Assembly: GCA_947494995.1 (NCBI GenBank)
Contig: CANLWY010000001.1
Location: 620,001 to 684,000, forward strand
Direction of reading: 5' to 3'
From: an uncultured Campylobacterales bacterium
GTDB taxonomy: Bacteria; Campylobacterota; Campylobacteria; Campylobacterales; Arcobacteraceae
Length of the DNA: 64,000 bases
Under the pieces are notes generated by a model. The model was given only the letters and a program-made list of their open reading frames with translations, had not been told where the DNA came from and made no database searches. A program made the position numbers and the translations under genes. Shown piece after piece: positions 56,466 through 64,000 of the stretch (the first letter of the stretch is position 1; the number at the start of each line of letters is the position of its first letter).

Positions 56466-57029
56466 ATGAAAACAAGTAAAGTATTAGCAGTAGTTGCTAT
56501 GACAGGACTTTTAAGTACAGGTCTTTATGCAGTTTGCTATGGACCAGGACAAGGTCAGGGGCAAGGTATGATGAAACAACAAGGAATGATGAATCAACAA
56601 GGAATGATGAAACGACAAGGAATGATGGGGCAGTCTTGTGGAATGCAAGGTAAAAATATGATGATGAAAAAAGGAATGCATAATAAAGGTAAAAATGGAC
56701 CTTTATCTCTTTTAAGAAAATTAAATTTAACACCTGAACAACAAACGCAAATTGCAAAAATTAGACAAGATATTTTCTCAAAAAAAGTTAGACCAGATGT
56801 AGCTTTTTCAAAAGAGGGCTTTGATAAAGCAAAATTCATTGAAATAATGAAACAAAAAAGAGAGAATATGATAGAATCTAAAGCAGAAATGATTGATAGA
56901 GTTTATAAAGTATTAACACCAGAACAAAAAGAACAGTTTAAAGTGTTGATGGATTTAAAAAGAGAAAGAATGCAATCAATGATGAATAGAAGGATGAATT
57001 TTGATAAAAATTGCTATGGTAGAAGATGA
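56466..57029 (+). CDS. Periplasmic CpxP/Spy/ZraP-like protein, methionine-rich
   Basis: A 187-residue protein with a signal peptide (VVAMTGLLSTGLYA, cleavage near 22). A Met/Gln-rich stretch follows (about 30-70, QGMM repeats plus one Cys), then a helical core with two LTPEQ motifs (LNLTPEQQTQIAKI near 91, LTPEQKEQFK near 149), as in CpxP/Spy chaperones. Met-rich tails often bind Cu(I) or other soft metals. AAAGGATAAATA precedes the ATG. It overlaps the regulator start by 29 bases. Confidence 0.82.
   Translation: MKTSKVLAVVAMTGLLSTGLYAVCYGPGQGQGQGMMKQQGMMNQQGMMKRQGMMGQSCGMQGKNMMMKKGMHNKGKNGPLSLLRKLNLTPEQQTQIAKIRQDIFSKKVRPDVAFSKEGFDKAKFIEIMKQKRENMIESKAEMIDRVYKVLTPEQKEQFKVLMDLKRERMQSMMNRRMNFDKNCYGRR
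56562..56633 (+). repeat. Four 18-bp tandem repeats coding the Met-rich segment
   Basis: Four units of CAAGGAATGATGAA-type sequence, each encoding Gln-Gly-Met-Met plus two residues. The third and fourth units vary at the end. Copy number could vary by slippage without breaking the frame. Confidence 0.75.
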
Positions 57030-57687
57030 TTTAGAATTAGCAGATGTTCTAACTCAATACTTAAAGCAGTATAATATTGAAGTAACAAACTACGAAGAGC
57101 CTTTTTTGGCTCTAAGTAGTTTAAGATTAAATAAATATGATTTAATAATATTAGATTTAACCCTCCCTGGAATGGATGGTCTTGATGTTTGTAAACTTAT
57201 AGTAAAAGATTATGATATTCCAATAATTATCTCAAGTGCAAGAAGTGATATTACAGATAAAGTAACAGCACTACAGCTTGGAGCAGATGATTACTTACCC
57301 AAACCATATGACCCACGTGAATTAGAAGTTAGAATTAAAACTATTTTAAGAAGATTTAATCATAATAGTGAAGAGATGGTTCCTGAAGAAAAGAAAAAAC
57401 TATTTAATTTAGATGTTGAAAAAAAAGAGATTACAAAAAATGGTAAGTTCATAAAATTAACAGCAGCAGAGTATGAAGTTTTATCTTTAATGTTAAAAAG
57501 AGAAAGTTTTGTAATTAGTAGAGAAGATATCTTTGAAAACTCAGGGTTACTTAATTCTGATTATGAAAGTTCAGGCTCTTTAGCTGTTATTATTAATAGA
57601 ATAAGACATAAAATAGAAGATAATCCAAAGGAACCAAAGTATCTTCATACAATAAGAGGAATGGGGTATAAATTTACAAATGAATAG
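57001..57687 (+). CDS. OmpR-family response regulator (CpxR-like)
   Basis: A 228-residue regulator with a TTG start inside the end of the Spy-like gene. Receiver: MVEDDLEL, LIILDLTLPGMDG, SSARSD and KPYDPRE; winged helix: FIKLTAAEYEVLSLMLKRESFVISREDIF and IRGMGYKF. It overlaps the kinase start by 8 bases, so the three genes form a translationally linked stress module. Confidence 0.92.
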   Translation: MIKIAMVEDDLELADVLTQYLKQYNIEVTNYEEPFLALSSLRLNKYDLIILDLTLPGMDGLDVCKLIVKDYDIPIIISSARSDITDKVTALQLGADDYLPKPYDPRELEVRIKTILRRFNHNSEEMVPEEKKKLFNLDVEKKEITKNGKFIKLTAAEYEVLSLMLKRESFVISREDIFENSGLLNSDYESSGSLAVIINRIRHKIEDNPKEPKYLHTIRGMGYKFTNE

Positions 57688-58921
57688 ACAATCTATATTT
57701 TTTACAATAACAGTTAGTTTTATTATATCAATCTTACTTGTAATAATAAGTTTTGGAATATTAATGGTTGGAAATCAAAAAAGAGTAGGACATCATCTTT
57801 ATGATAAATATAAACCTGTGTCTCAATTAGTTTTTAGACAACACTTTAGACATGGTGGAGTTAATAAAAAATTTGTTGAAAACCTAAGATCTTTGAATTT
57901 TGAAATTTTTACAAAAAAAGGTTTAATAGATGGCATTACTTATAATCCTAAAACAAAAGTTTTAACAGAAAGACGATTTCGTGATGGAATATTTAGAGTA
58001 CTTCAAGTTAATGATAGACAGTTTATTTATCTTAAAAAAAGAGGGAATACTTTTTTAATAGAGGATAAAGATGCTTATACAAAAGATTCAAGAGTTTATA
58101 TTGTTTTAGGTTTTGCAATTATTTTAATTACACTAATTTTATCTTTTATAGTAACTTTGAGAAAACTAATGCCTTTAAAACTTCTAAAAGAGAAAGTAAA
58201 TACTTTAGGTGATGAAAATTTTGATTTTGAATGTTGTAATCTAGAAGGAAATGACGAAGTTTCTCAACTTGCACGTGAGTTTAAAGAGTCTGCCAAAAAA
58301 TTAAAAGATGTAAAAGAAGCAAGAAACGTATTTATAAGAAATATTATGCATGAACTTAAAACTCCTATTACAAAAGGAAAGTTTTTAACAGAACTTGAAA
58401 GAAGTGAAAAAAACGATGCTACCTTAAAAGAGGTTTTTAATAGATTAGAATCTCTTATAAATGAGTTTGCTTCAATTGAAGAGCTTATCTCTTCAACAAA
58501 AAATATTGAGAAAAAACATTACTTCTTAGACGACCTAATAGATAATGCAAAAGATATATTAATGATAGATGATAATGTTATTGAAGGCTCTTTTGATAAT
58601 AAAAAGATAGAAGTAAACTTTAAACTTTTTTCAATAGCAATAAAAAACTTAATTGATAATGCAATAAAATATAGTGATGATAAAAAAGTTTTAATTCAAA
58701 CAGAAAATGAAGATATTATTTTTATAAATAGTGGAAAAGAATTAGAATTTGCATTGGAAAAATATTATGAACCATTTTTTGCAAATGAAGATAAAAGTAA
58801 AAACTCTTTTGGTTTAGGTCTTTATATAATTCATAATATTTTAAAAGCAAATAACTACTCTTTATCATATGTGTATAAAAATGGAAAAAATATTTTTACT
58901 TGTAAAAAGGATGAAGAATAG
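57680..58921 (+). CDS. Sensor histidine kinase (partner of the CpxR-like regulator)
   Basis: A 413-residue kinase. Helices at about 7-29 and 143-163 border a small periplasmic domain (HHLYDKYKPVSQLVFRQHFRHG, His-rich). The H-box is IMHELKTPITKGKFL (His near 225), the N-box IKNLIDNAIKYSD, and the G-box NSFGLGLYIIHNIL. His and Met residues on the periplasmic side suit metal or envelope-stress sensing (inference). Its TAG stop overlaps the likely start of the flavoprotein gene. Confidence 0.9.
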   Translation: MNRQSIFFTITVSFIISILLVIISFGILMVGNQKRVGHHLYDKYKPVSQLVFRQHFRHGGVNKKFVENLRSLNFEIFTKKGLIDGITYNPKTKVLTERRFRDGIFRVLQVNDRQFIYLKKRGNTFLIEDKDAYTKDSRVYIVLGFAIILITLILSFIVTLRKLMPLKLLKEKVNTLGDENFDFECCNLEGNDEVSQLAREFKESAKKLKDVKEARNVFIRNIMHELKTPITKGKFLTELERSEKNDATLKEVFNRLESLINEFASIEELISSTKNIEKKHYFLDDLIDNAKDILMIDDNVIEGSFDNKKIEVNFKLFSIAIKNLIDNAIKYSDDKKVLIQTENEDIIFINSGKELEFALEKYYEPFFANEDKSKNSFGLGLYIIHNILKANNYSLSYVYKNGKNIFTCKKDEE

Positions 58922-60054
58922 TATACGATATAGCAATAATTGGTGCAGGTGCAAGTGGTTTGATGTTTGCATCGCAAATAAAAAATAAAAAAATCTGCTT
59001 AATTGAATCAAACTCTAAAATTGGTCAAAAGATAAAAGTCTCTGGTGGAGCTAAATGTAATATTACAAATGAAAAAGTCTCTTATAAAAACTATTTAGGA
59101 GATGAAGAGTTTGTAAAAAAAAGTTTATCACAATACTCAAACAAAGATTTATTAGAGTTTCTTAATAAAAATGGGGTTTATCCAAAAGTAAATCCAAAAA
59201 TAGTTAAAGGAACTTATTTTTGTAACTCTTCAAAAGATGTAATTTCAATGTTTGAAAAGTTAACAACTCATAGTAAAAAATATATGGATACAAAAGTTTT
59301 AGATGTAGAGTTTGATAAGCATTATAAAATAAAAACAAATAAACAGTTAATTGAAGCAAAAAAACTAGTAGTTGCTAGTGGCGGCCTCTCTTTTGAAACT
59401 TTGGGTGCTAGTTCAATTGCATATGATATAGCACAAAGATTTGCTCATACAATAAGAAAAACAAAACCTGCACTTGTAGGTTTTACAGTTCAAAAAGATC
59501 AATTCTGGTTTAAAAATTTAAGTGGAATATCTACTATGGTTGAAGCAAAAGTTGAAGAAAAAAGTTTTTATGGAAGTTTACTTTTTGCACATAAAGGATG
59601 TTCAGGTCCAGTTATATTAAACTCTTCTTTATACTGGCAAAAAGGAAAAATAAGTTTAGATTTCCTTCCAAATAAAAAGATAGAAAGTTTTTTAAAAGGA
59701 AATAAAAAAATTAGTTCAGCTTTACCTCTTCCTAAAAGATTTATGACTGAGTTCTTAGGTTCTATTTTACTTGAAGATAAACCTGTAAGTTCTTTAACAA
59801 AAGAAGAACAAGATAAATTAAAACTTTTAAAAAACTATGAATTTTCTCCAGCAGGAACTTTTGGTTACACAAAAGCAGAAGTTACAAGTGGTGGAATAAA
59901 TACAAATGAAATAGACCATGAAAGTTTTGAAAGTAAAAAGCAAAAAGGACTTTATTTTATTGGAGAGTGTTTAGATACCACAGGTGAACTTGGTGGATAT
60001 AATTTCCAACTCTACTTTACACAAGCTTATATTTGTGCAAAAAATTTAATCTAA
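58918..60054 (+). CDS. BaiN/YhiN-family NAD(P)/FAD-dependent flavoprotein, non-canonical start
   Basis: A HI0933-type flavoprotein of about 378 residues. The FAD site IIGAGASGLMFA starts seven codons after an ATA at 58918. Between the in-frame TGA at 58912 and this motif there is no ATG, GTG, TTG or CTG; the first usual start (TTG 58960) would remove the glycine motif. AAGGA sits 6 bases before ATA 58918. Other family marks: VSGGAKCNITNE, LVVASGGLSFETLGASS, GYTKAEVTSGG and LDTTGELGGYNFQ. The role is unknown; relatives reduce steroids or flavin substrates. A base error cannot be excluded. Confidence 0.75.
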   Translation: MVYDIAIIGAGASGLMFASQIKNKKICLIESNSKIGQKIKVSGGAKCNITNEKVSYKNYLGDEEFVKKSLSQYSNKDLLEFLNKNGVYPKVNPKIVKGTYFCNSSKDVISMFEKLTTHSKKYMDTKVLDVEFDKHYKIKTNKQLIEAKKLVVASGGLSFETLGASSIAYDIAQRFAHTIRKTKPALVGFTVQKDQFWFKNLSGISTMVEAKVEEKSFYGSLLFAHKGCSGPVILNSSLYWQKGKISLDFLPNKKIESFLKGNKKISSALPLPKRFMTEFLGSILLEDKPVSSLTKEEQDKLKLLKNYEFSPAGTFGYTKAEVTSGGINTNEIDHESFESKKQKGLYFIGECLDTTGELGGYNFQLYFTQAYICAKNLI

Positions 60055-60113
60055 CAAAAAACTAACCATACAATAGATACAATTCCAAATATAAAAATAT
60101 AGGAACATTAATT

Positions 60114-60932
60114 TTGAGAATTGCATTTATTGGAGATATTGTAGGTAGACCTGGACGTAAAATCATAAAAGAGAATTTAAAGAAAATAAAAGAAGAATAC
60201 TCTATTGATTTTGTTATTGCAAATGCAGAAAATGCAAGTCACGGTTTTGGGCTTACAGTTAAAAATTGTAATGAACTTTTAAAAACAGGAATAGATGTAA
60301 TTACAGGTGGAAATCATACTTTTGATAAAAAACAAGATATGTTTGCTCTTCTTGAAACTGATTATGTATTAAGACCTGATAATTACCCCTTAGGTGTCCC
60401 AGGAACTGGTGTTGGAGTTTACAATATAGGTGATGAAAAGCTAGCTGTTATAAATCTAATGGGACAATATACAATGCCAACAGTAGAAAATCCTTTTAAC
60501 TGGGCTATTAAATTGGTTTCAAAACTTCAAGAAGAGGGTATAAAAAATATTTTTATTGATTTTCATGGTGAAGTTACTAGTGAAAAACGAGTGATTTTTA
60601 TGATGTTAAAAGGCCAAGTTTCTGGAATTTGTGGAACACATACCCATGTGGGAACAGATGATTTACAAATTGTTAATGGAACAGCTTATTTAACAGATAT
60701 TGGACTTACAGGTTGTAGGGATAATATTATTGGAATGAATGAAAAAATACCAATTCAAAAAGCAACTACTGGAATAGGTGGACATTTTGAGGTGCCAAAC
60801 TCTTGTAAGGCTATTCTTCAAATGATGATAATTGATATTGAAGATGGCGCTGCAATAAACTCATTTAAATTAAAAAAATATTGTGACAGACCTAATTTAA
60901 TAAAAACAGAGGCAATCATTGAATCAAATTGA
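60114..60932 (+). CDS. YmdB-type metallophosphodiesterase
   Basis: A 272-residue TIGR00282-type metallophosphoesterase. FIGDIVGRPGRKI (start), ANAENASHGFGL, GGNHTFDKK, DFHGEVTSEK and GTHTHVGTDD hold the metal ligands. Known homologues hydrolyse cyclic nucleotides such as 2',3'-cAMP or 3',5'-cAMP. TTG start, AGGA about 11 bases upstream. The end overlaps the glycosylase gene by 14 bases. Confidence 0.88.
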   Translation: MRIAFIGDIVGRPGRKIIKENLKKIKEEYSIDFVIANAENASHGFGLTVKNCNELLKTGIDVITGGNHTFDKKQDMFALLETDYVLRPDNYPLGVPGTGVGVYNIGDEKLAVINLMGQYTMPTVENPFNWAIKLVSKLQEEGIKNIFIDFHGEVTSEKRVIFMMLKGQVSGICGTHTHVGTDDLQIVNGTAYLTDIGLTGCRDNIIGMNEKIPIQKATTGIGGHFEVPNSCKAILQMMIIDIEDGAAINSFKLKKYCDRPNLIKTEAIIESN

Positions 60933-61557
60933 AAATTCTTATGATTTATTAGTTTTTTTAAAAGAGAAAAATCTTTTAGAAAATGCAGGTGAATATTGGT
61001 GGCCAAATAAAAATGATTTTGAAATCTTTATTGGTGCAATATTAACACAAAATACAAAATGGGAAAATGTAGAAAAGTCTTTAGAAAATTTGAGAAGTTT
61101 AAAGCTCTTATCTTTAGATGCTTTAATAGGAGTTGATTTAGATATTTTTATAAAAGCAATAACTCCAAGTGGTTTTAAAAATCAAAAATCAATAAGAATA
61201 AAACAAATTGCAAAAAATATAATTGAAGAGTTTGGTTCCTTTGAGAGTTTTTGTGAGTTAGTTAACAGAGAGTGGCTTTTAGAACAAAAAGGAATTGGTC
61301 CCGAAACAGCAGATGCAATTCTTTGTTATGCTTGCCATCAAGAGTTTATGGTAGTTGATAAATATACTCAAAGGTTAGTTTCTTACTTTGGATATGAGTT
61401 TGAATCTTATGAAGATTTACAAGCATGGTGTGAATATGGAATTAATGAAAATTACGATAAAATATCCGAACTTTATGGATTTGAAATATCTCTAAACAAA
61501 CTATATTGCAGGTTTCATGGAAAGATAATTGAGTATATGAAACAAAATAAACTATAA
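60919..61557 (+). CDS. MagIII-type 3-methyladenine DNA glycosylase (endonuclease III superfamily)
   Basis: A 212-residue helix-hairpin-helix glycosylase: FIGAILTQNTKWENVEKSLENL near 31, then the hairpin LEQKGIGPETADAILCYA (about 125-142) and the catalytic Asp in FMVVDKYTQRL. The four cysteines of the Fe-S loop of Nth are missing, as in Helicobacter MagIII, which removes 3-methyladenine. TTG start with GAGG 6 bases upstream. Confidence 0.85.
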   Translation: MNQIENSYDLLVFLKEKNLLENAGEYWWPNKNDFEIFIGAILTQNTKWENVEKSLENLRSLKLLSLDALIGVDLDIFIKAITPSGFKNQKSIRIKQIAKNIIEEFGSFESFCELVNREWLLEQKGIGPETADAILCYACHQEFMVVDKYTQRLVSYFGYEFESYEDLQAWCEYGINENYDKISELYGFEISLNKLYCRFHGKIIEYMKQNKL

Positions 61558-61576
61558 ATATCATGAGGATTAAAGA

Positions 61577-62368
61577 ATGATTATTATTCCACAAACAAAA
61601 GGTGGTGTTGGTAAATCTACAGTTGCTATGCAAGTAATTGCACCATATCTATTCAAAAAACATGGTAAAAAAGTAACTTATATTGAAATTGATGATGAAA
61701 ACAATGATAGTAAGTCTTTTACAAGAACTGAAATTGTTAATAAAAGGATGTTAGGTACAAACAAACTAACAGAACTTGATGAAATGATTTTAATGGATGA
61801 TAAGCATGAGATTATAGTTGATGTTGGTGGAAACAAAACTTCATCATTAGTTCTTGAAGAGATTAAAAAAGTTGGTTCTTTTGGTAATGTGAAGTGGATT
61901 ATTCCTTTAGGTGATGGTGAACTTGATGGAAAAAATGCAATTGCAACTATGAAAAAAATCAAAAAAATTGAACAAAATCCAGATGCAAATATTCTTTTTG
62001 CCTTAAACAGAGCTATTTCTATGGAACCTGAATATGTTGAAGAACAATTTATTAACTTTTTTGGACATAAATATTTAGACTCTAATTCAGTGATTTGTGA
62101 CTTTGTAAAAGATCCAAAATATTTTCCAGTTAAAAATGATAAGGTAATTACTATGAGTAGATACCTTGGGTCAACAGTTTGGGAAATGGCATATAACAAC
62201 ACTGATTTTGCAGCAAAAGCAATGAAAGCAAAAGAGCTTGGTGATATTGAAAGTGCTAGAAAGTTTTTATTTTTTAGAAGAATTCAAACAGAAGCAAAAG
62301 ATTATGTTTTAGGAACTTTAAATAAAATCTTTTGTGATTTAGACCAATGGCTTGATATTAAGAAGTAA
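61577..62368 (+). CDS. ParA/MinD-superfamily ATPase
   Basis: A 263-residue protein. The deviant Walker A KGGVGKST is at residues 8-15, the A' region is YIEIDDENNDSKSF (about 35), and HEIIVDVGGN (about 77) is Walker B. The C-terminal half is unlike chromosomal ParA or MinD and lacks the amphipathic MinD tail. No parB or parS is nearby. AGGATTAAAG precedes the ATG. Seven bases on follows a small membrane-anchored protein, its probable partner. Confidence 0.82.
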   Translation: MIIIPQTKGGVGKSTVAMQVIAPYLFKKHGKKVTYIEIDDENNDSKSFTRTEIVNKRMLGTNKLTELDEMILMDDKHEIIVDVGGNKTSSLVLEEIKKVGSFGNVKWIIPLGDGELDGKNAIATMKKIKKIEQNPDANILFALNRAISMEPEYVEEQFINFFGHKYLDSNSVICDFVKDPKYFPVKNDKVITMSRYLGSTVWEMAYNNTDFAAKAMKAKELGDIESARKFLFFRRIQTEAKDYVLGTLNKIFCDLDQWLDIKK

Positions 62369-62375
62369 ATAGAAT

Positions 62376-62624
62376 ATGAGTGATATGTCATTTAAACAAG
62401 CTAAAGAGATAGTTGAAAGACTTGAATTGGCAGAGCTTAGTTTACGAAACTCTTTTGATAATATTGATTATGCAAGAAGATCTTTAGATGATTCTATAAT
62501 CGAACAGAAAAAAGTATTAAACCAATTACCAGAAAAAGATAAAAAAATATCTCTACTTTATATAATCATTATGTTAAATGTAGGGTTTATTGCTGGTCTT
62601 TTAGTTGGTAAATATTTATTATAA
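62376..62624 (+). CDS. Small coiled-coil protein with C-terminal membrane anchor
   Basis: An 82-residue protein: a helical, charged part (about 5-50, AKEIVERLELAELSLRNSF, likely coiled coil) and a C-terminal helix (about 57-80, LLYIIIMLNVGFIAGLLVGKYLL). Not recognised. The position right after the ParA-like ATPase suggests it anchors or regulates that ATPase at the membrane. Confidence 0.7.
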   Translation: MSDMSFKQAKEIVERLELAELSLRNSFDNIDYARRSLDDSIIEQKKVLNQLPEKDKKISLLYIIIMLNVGFIAGLLVGKYLL

Positions 62625-62644
62625 TAAAATTTTAGGAAATATAT

Positions 62645-63355
62645 ATGGGTAAACAAGAAAAAATTGTATCAATGTTCAATGACATTGCTGGAACTTATGA
62701 TATAGCAAATAGAGTTCTTAGTATGGGAATTGATAAGTCTTGGAGAAATAAAGCTTGTAATTTAGCATATAAGTTTTATGATAAAGAACAAGTAGAGAAA
62801 ATTGTTGATGTAGCTTGTGGAACAGGTGATATGATTGAATTTTGGCAAAAGATTGCTAAAGAAAATGGCATATCTTTACAAAATGTTGTTGGGGTAGATC
62901 CAAGTGTAGGTATGATGGATGTTGCTAAACAAAAGCTTCCTGATGTTGAGTTTATTGAAGCTGGTGCTGCACAAATGCCTTTAGAAAATGATAGTGCAGA
63001 TATTATTTCAATTTCATATGGAATCAGAAATGTAGTTCAAAGACAAGAAGCTTTTGATGAGTTTGCAAGAGTTCTAAAAAAAGATGGTCTAGTTGTAATT
63101 TCAGAATTTACAAAAAATGAAAAAACATCTCCTCTTGACCATGTAACAGATTTTTATATGAATAAAGTATTACCAACTTTAGGTGGAATTATTTCAAAAA
63201 ATAAAGAAGCTTATACTTATCTTCCAAACTCAATTGATGAATTTTTAACTGCAGATAATCTTTGTAAAGAGTTAAGACAAGCAGGACTTGAACCAATTCA
63301 TGTACAAGCTTTCTCAATGAAAATCTCAACTTTAATTATTGCAAGAAAACAGTAG
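62645..63355 (+). CDS. ubiE: Demethylmenaquinone methyltransferase (UbiE/MenG)
   Basis: A 236-residue SAM-dependent methyltransferase. MFNDIAGTYDIANRVLSMGIDKSWR (start), VDVACGTGDM (SAM motif I, about 57), YGIRNV (about 121) and LKKDGLVVISEF are the UbiE signature. It adds the ring methyl group of menaquinone. AGGAAATATAT precedes the ATG. Confidence 0.95.
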   Translation: MGKQEKIVSMFNDIAGTYDIANRVLSMGIDKSWRNKACNLAYKFYDKEQVEKIVDVACGTGDMIEFWQKIAKENGISLQNVVGVDPSVGMMDVAKQKLPDVEFIEAGAAQMPLENDSADIISISYGIRNVVQRQEAFDEFARVLKKDGLVVISEFTKNEKTSPLDHVTDFYMNKVLPTLGGIISKNKEAYTYLPNSIDEFLTADNLCKELRQAGLEPIHVQAFSMKISTLIIARKQ

Positions 63356-63383
63356 TTTTTTTGCTTTAATTTAAAGGTCAAAT

Positions 63384-64000
63384 TTGAATTCTCCAATTTC
63401 TGTATCAACATTAAATACTCAAATTAAATCTCTTCTAGAAACTACATTTATAAATGTCTATGTAGAAGGAGAAATATCAAATTTAACTTATCATAATTCT
63501 GGACATATATATTTTTCTGTAAAAGATGATAAATCAACTATTTCTGCTGTTATGTTTAGAGGAAATGCTAAATATTTAAAGTTTCAACTTGAAGTTGGAC
63601 AAAAAGTTGTTATAACAGGAACAATAACTGTTTATACTCCAAGAGGAAATTATCAACTTCTATGTAATAAAATAGAACCTTCAGGACAAGGTGCATTAGC
63701 TTTAGCTTATGAACAATTAAAAGCAAAGCTTCAAGCAAAGGGATACTTTAACGATGATATTAAAAAACCTTTACCAAAATATCCTAAAAAAATTGCACTT
63801 GTTACATCACCTACCGGTGCTGCTATTGAAGATATGAAAAAAGTTGCATCTGCTAGATGGCCTTTGACAGAGTTTATTTTAATACCTACTCTTGTTCAAG
63901 GTGAAACTGCTAAGCTTGATATTGTAAATTCTATTAAATATGCAGACTCACTAGATGTAGATTTATTAGTTGTTGGACGTGGTGGCGGAAGTATTGAGGA
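63384..64000 (+). CDS. xseA: Exodeoxyribonuclease VII large subunit, 3' end beyond the window
   Basis: Hand-translated from TTG 63384, with AAAGG 7 bases upstream; open to the window end (205 codons). The N-terminal OB-fold has TTFINVYVEGEISNLTYHNSGHIYFSVKD (about 20-48), then YPKKIALVTSPTGAAIEDM and, at the edge, VVGRGGGSIED, the XseA hallmark. The enzyme digests single-stranded DNA with XseB. The usual full length is 400-450 residues. Confidence 0.93.
   Translation, partial: MNSPISVSTLNTQIKSLLETTFINVYVEGEISNLTYHNSGHIYFSVKDDKSTISAVMFRGNAKYLKFQLEVGQKVVITGTITVYTPRGNYQLLCNKIEPSGQGALALAYEQLKAKLQAKGYFNDDIKKPLPKYPKKIALVTSPTGAAIEDMKKVASARWPLTEFILIPTLVQGETAKLDIVNSIKYADSLDVDLLVVGRGGGSIE

Noticed and set aside
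58890-58921. Programmed -1 frameshift joining kinase and flavoprotein
   Set aside because: A shift at the AAAAAG run meets TGA at 58912 at once, and no slippery site lies between that stop and the kinase stop.

Overview
The window is low-GC chromosomal DNA with dense, mostly co-directional genes. Gene content points to a free-living member of the Campylobacterota, most like Arcobacter and relatives: a PEB4-like peptidyl-prolyl isomerase next to fba, a DUF2018 protein, a csd1-like M23 peptidase overlapping a ccmA-like bactofilin, a MagIII-type DNA glycosylase, yajC-secD-secF, and leuS-lptE-folC. AGA arginine codons dominate and TTG/GTG starts are frequent. I see no rRNA, tRNA, CRISPR array, insertion sequence or prophage.

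Region by region. 1-2.2 kb: a truncated two-receiver PAS/EAL signalling protein. 2.4-7.8 kb: rpsO, an Rrf2 regulator overlapping a DHH phosphoesterase, a large chemoreceptor and a CoA-binding protein. 7.8-9.8 kb: a two-component system on the minus strand. 10.1-13 kb: PpiC/PEB4, class II aldolase, ExbB/ExbD. 13-22.3 kb: a PLP enzyme, aroK, hisD, DUF2018, polyprenyl synthase, hemA, proS, an MscS channel and the CCA enzyme. 22.3-26.5 kb: lnt divergent from yajC-secD-secF. 26.5-33.8 kb: a solute-binding protein, membrane proteins, leuS, lptE, folC, and the cell-shape pair M23 peptidase/bactofilin. 33.8-42.5 kb is more accessory: a helicase fused to a degenerate TOTE-type primase domain, a KefB-like antiporter, a DUF302 protein, an OlsF-like double acyltransferase, a haem-type chemoreceptor and a DUF445 protein.

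42.5-51.8 kb is the most unusual part. It holds a nine-gene Mrp-like cation/proton antiporter operon with three separate NuoL/M/N-type subunits and a split MrpA. Upstream lie an OmpR-type regulator with no kinase beside it and three unannotated single-helix micro-proteins. A 53-bp element of two inverted pairs of TGTCAA repeats occurs before the regulator transcript, before the Mrp transcript and, more degenerate, after the operon in front of a stable RNA hairpin. I infer a self-contained, feedback-controlled ion-homeostasis regulon. The first gene uses mainly CGT arginine codons, unlike the rest of the window, which suggests acquisition by transfer.

51.8-64 kb: a small protein with mfd, nudC, a CpxP/Spy-like Met-rich periplasmic protein with its own regulator and kinase, a BaiN/YhiN-type flavoprotein that seems to need a non-canonical ATA start, a YmdB-type phosphodiesterase, MagIII, a ParA-like ATPase with a small membrane-anchored partner, ubiE, and the start of xseA.
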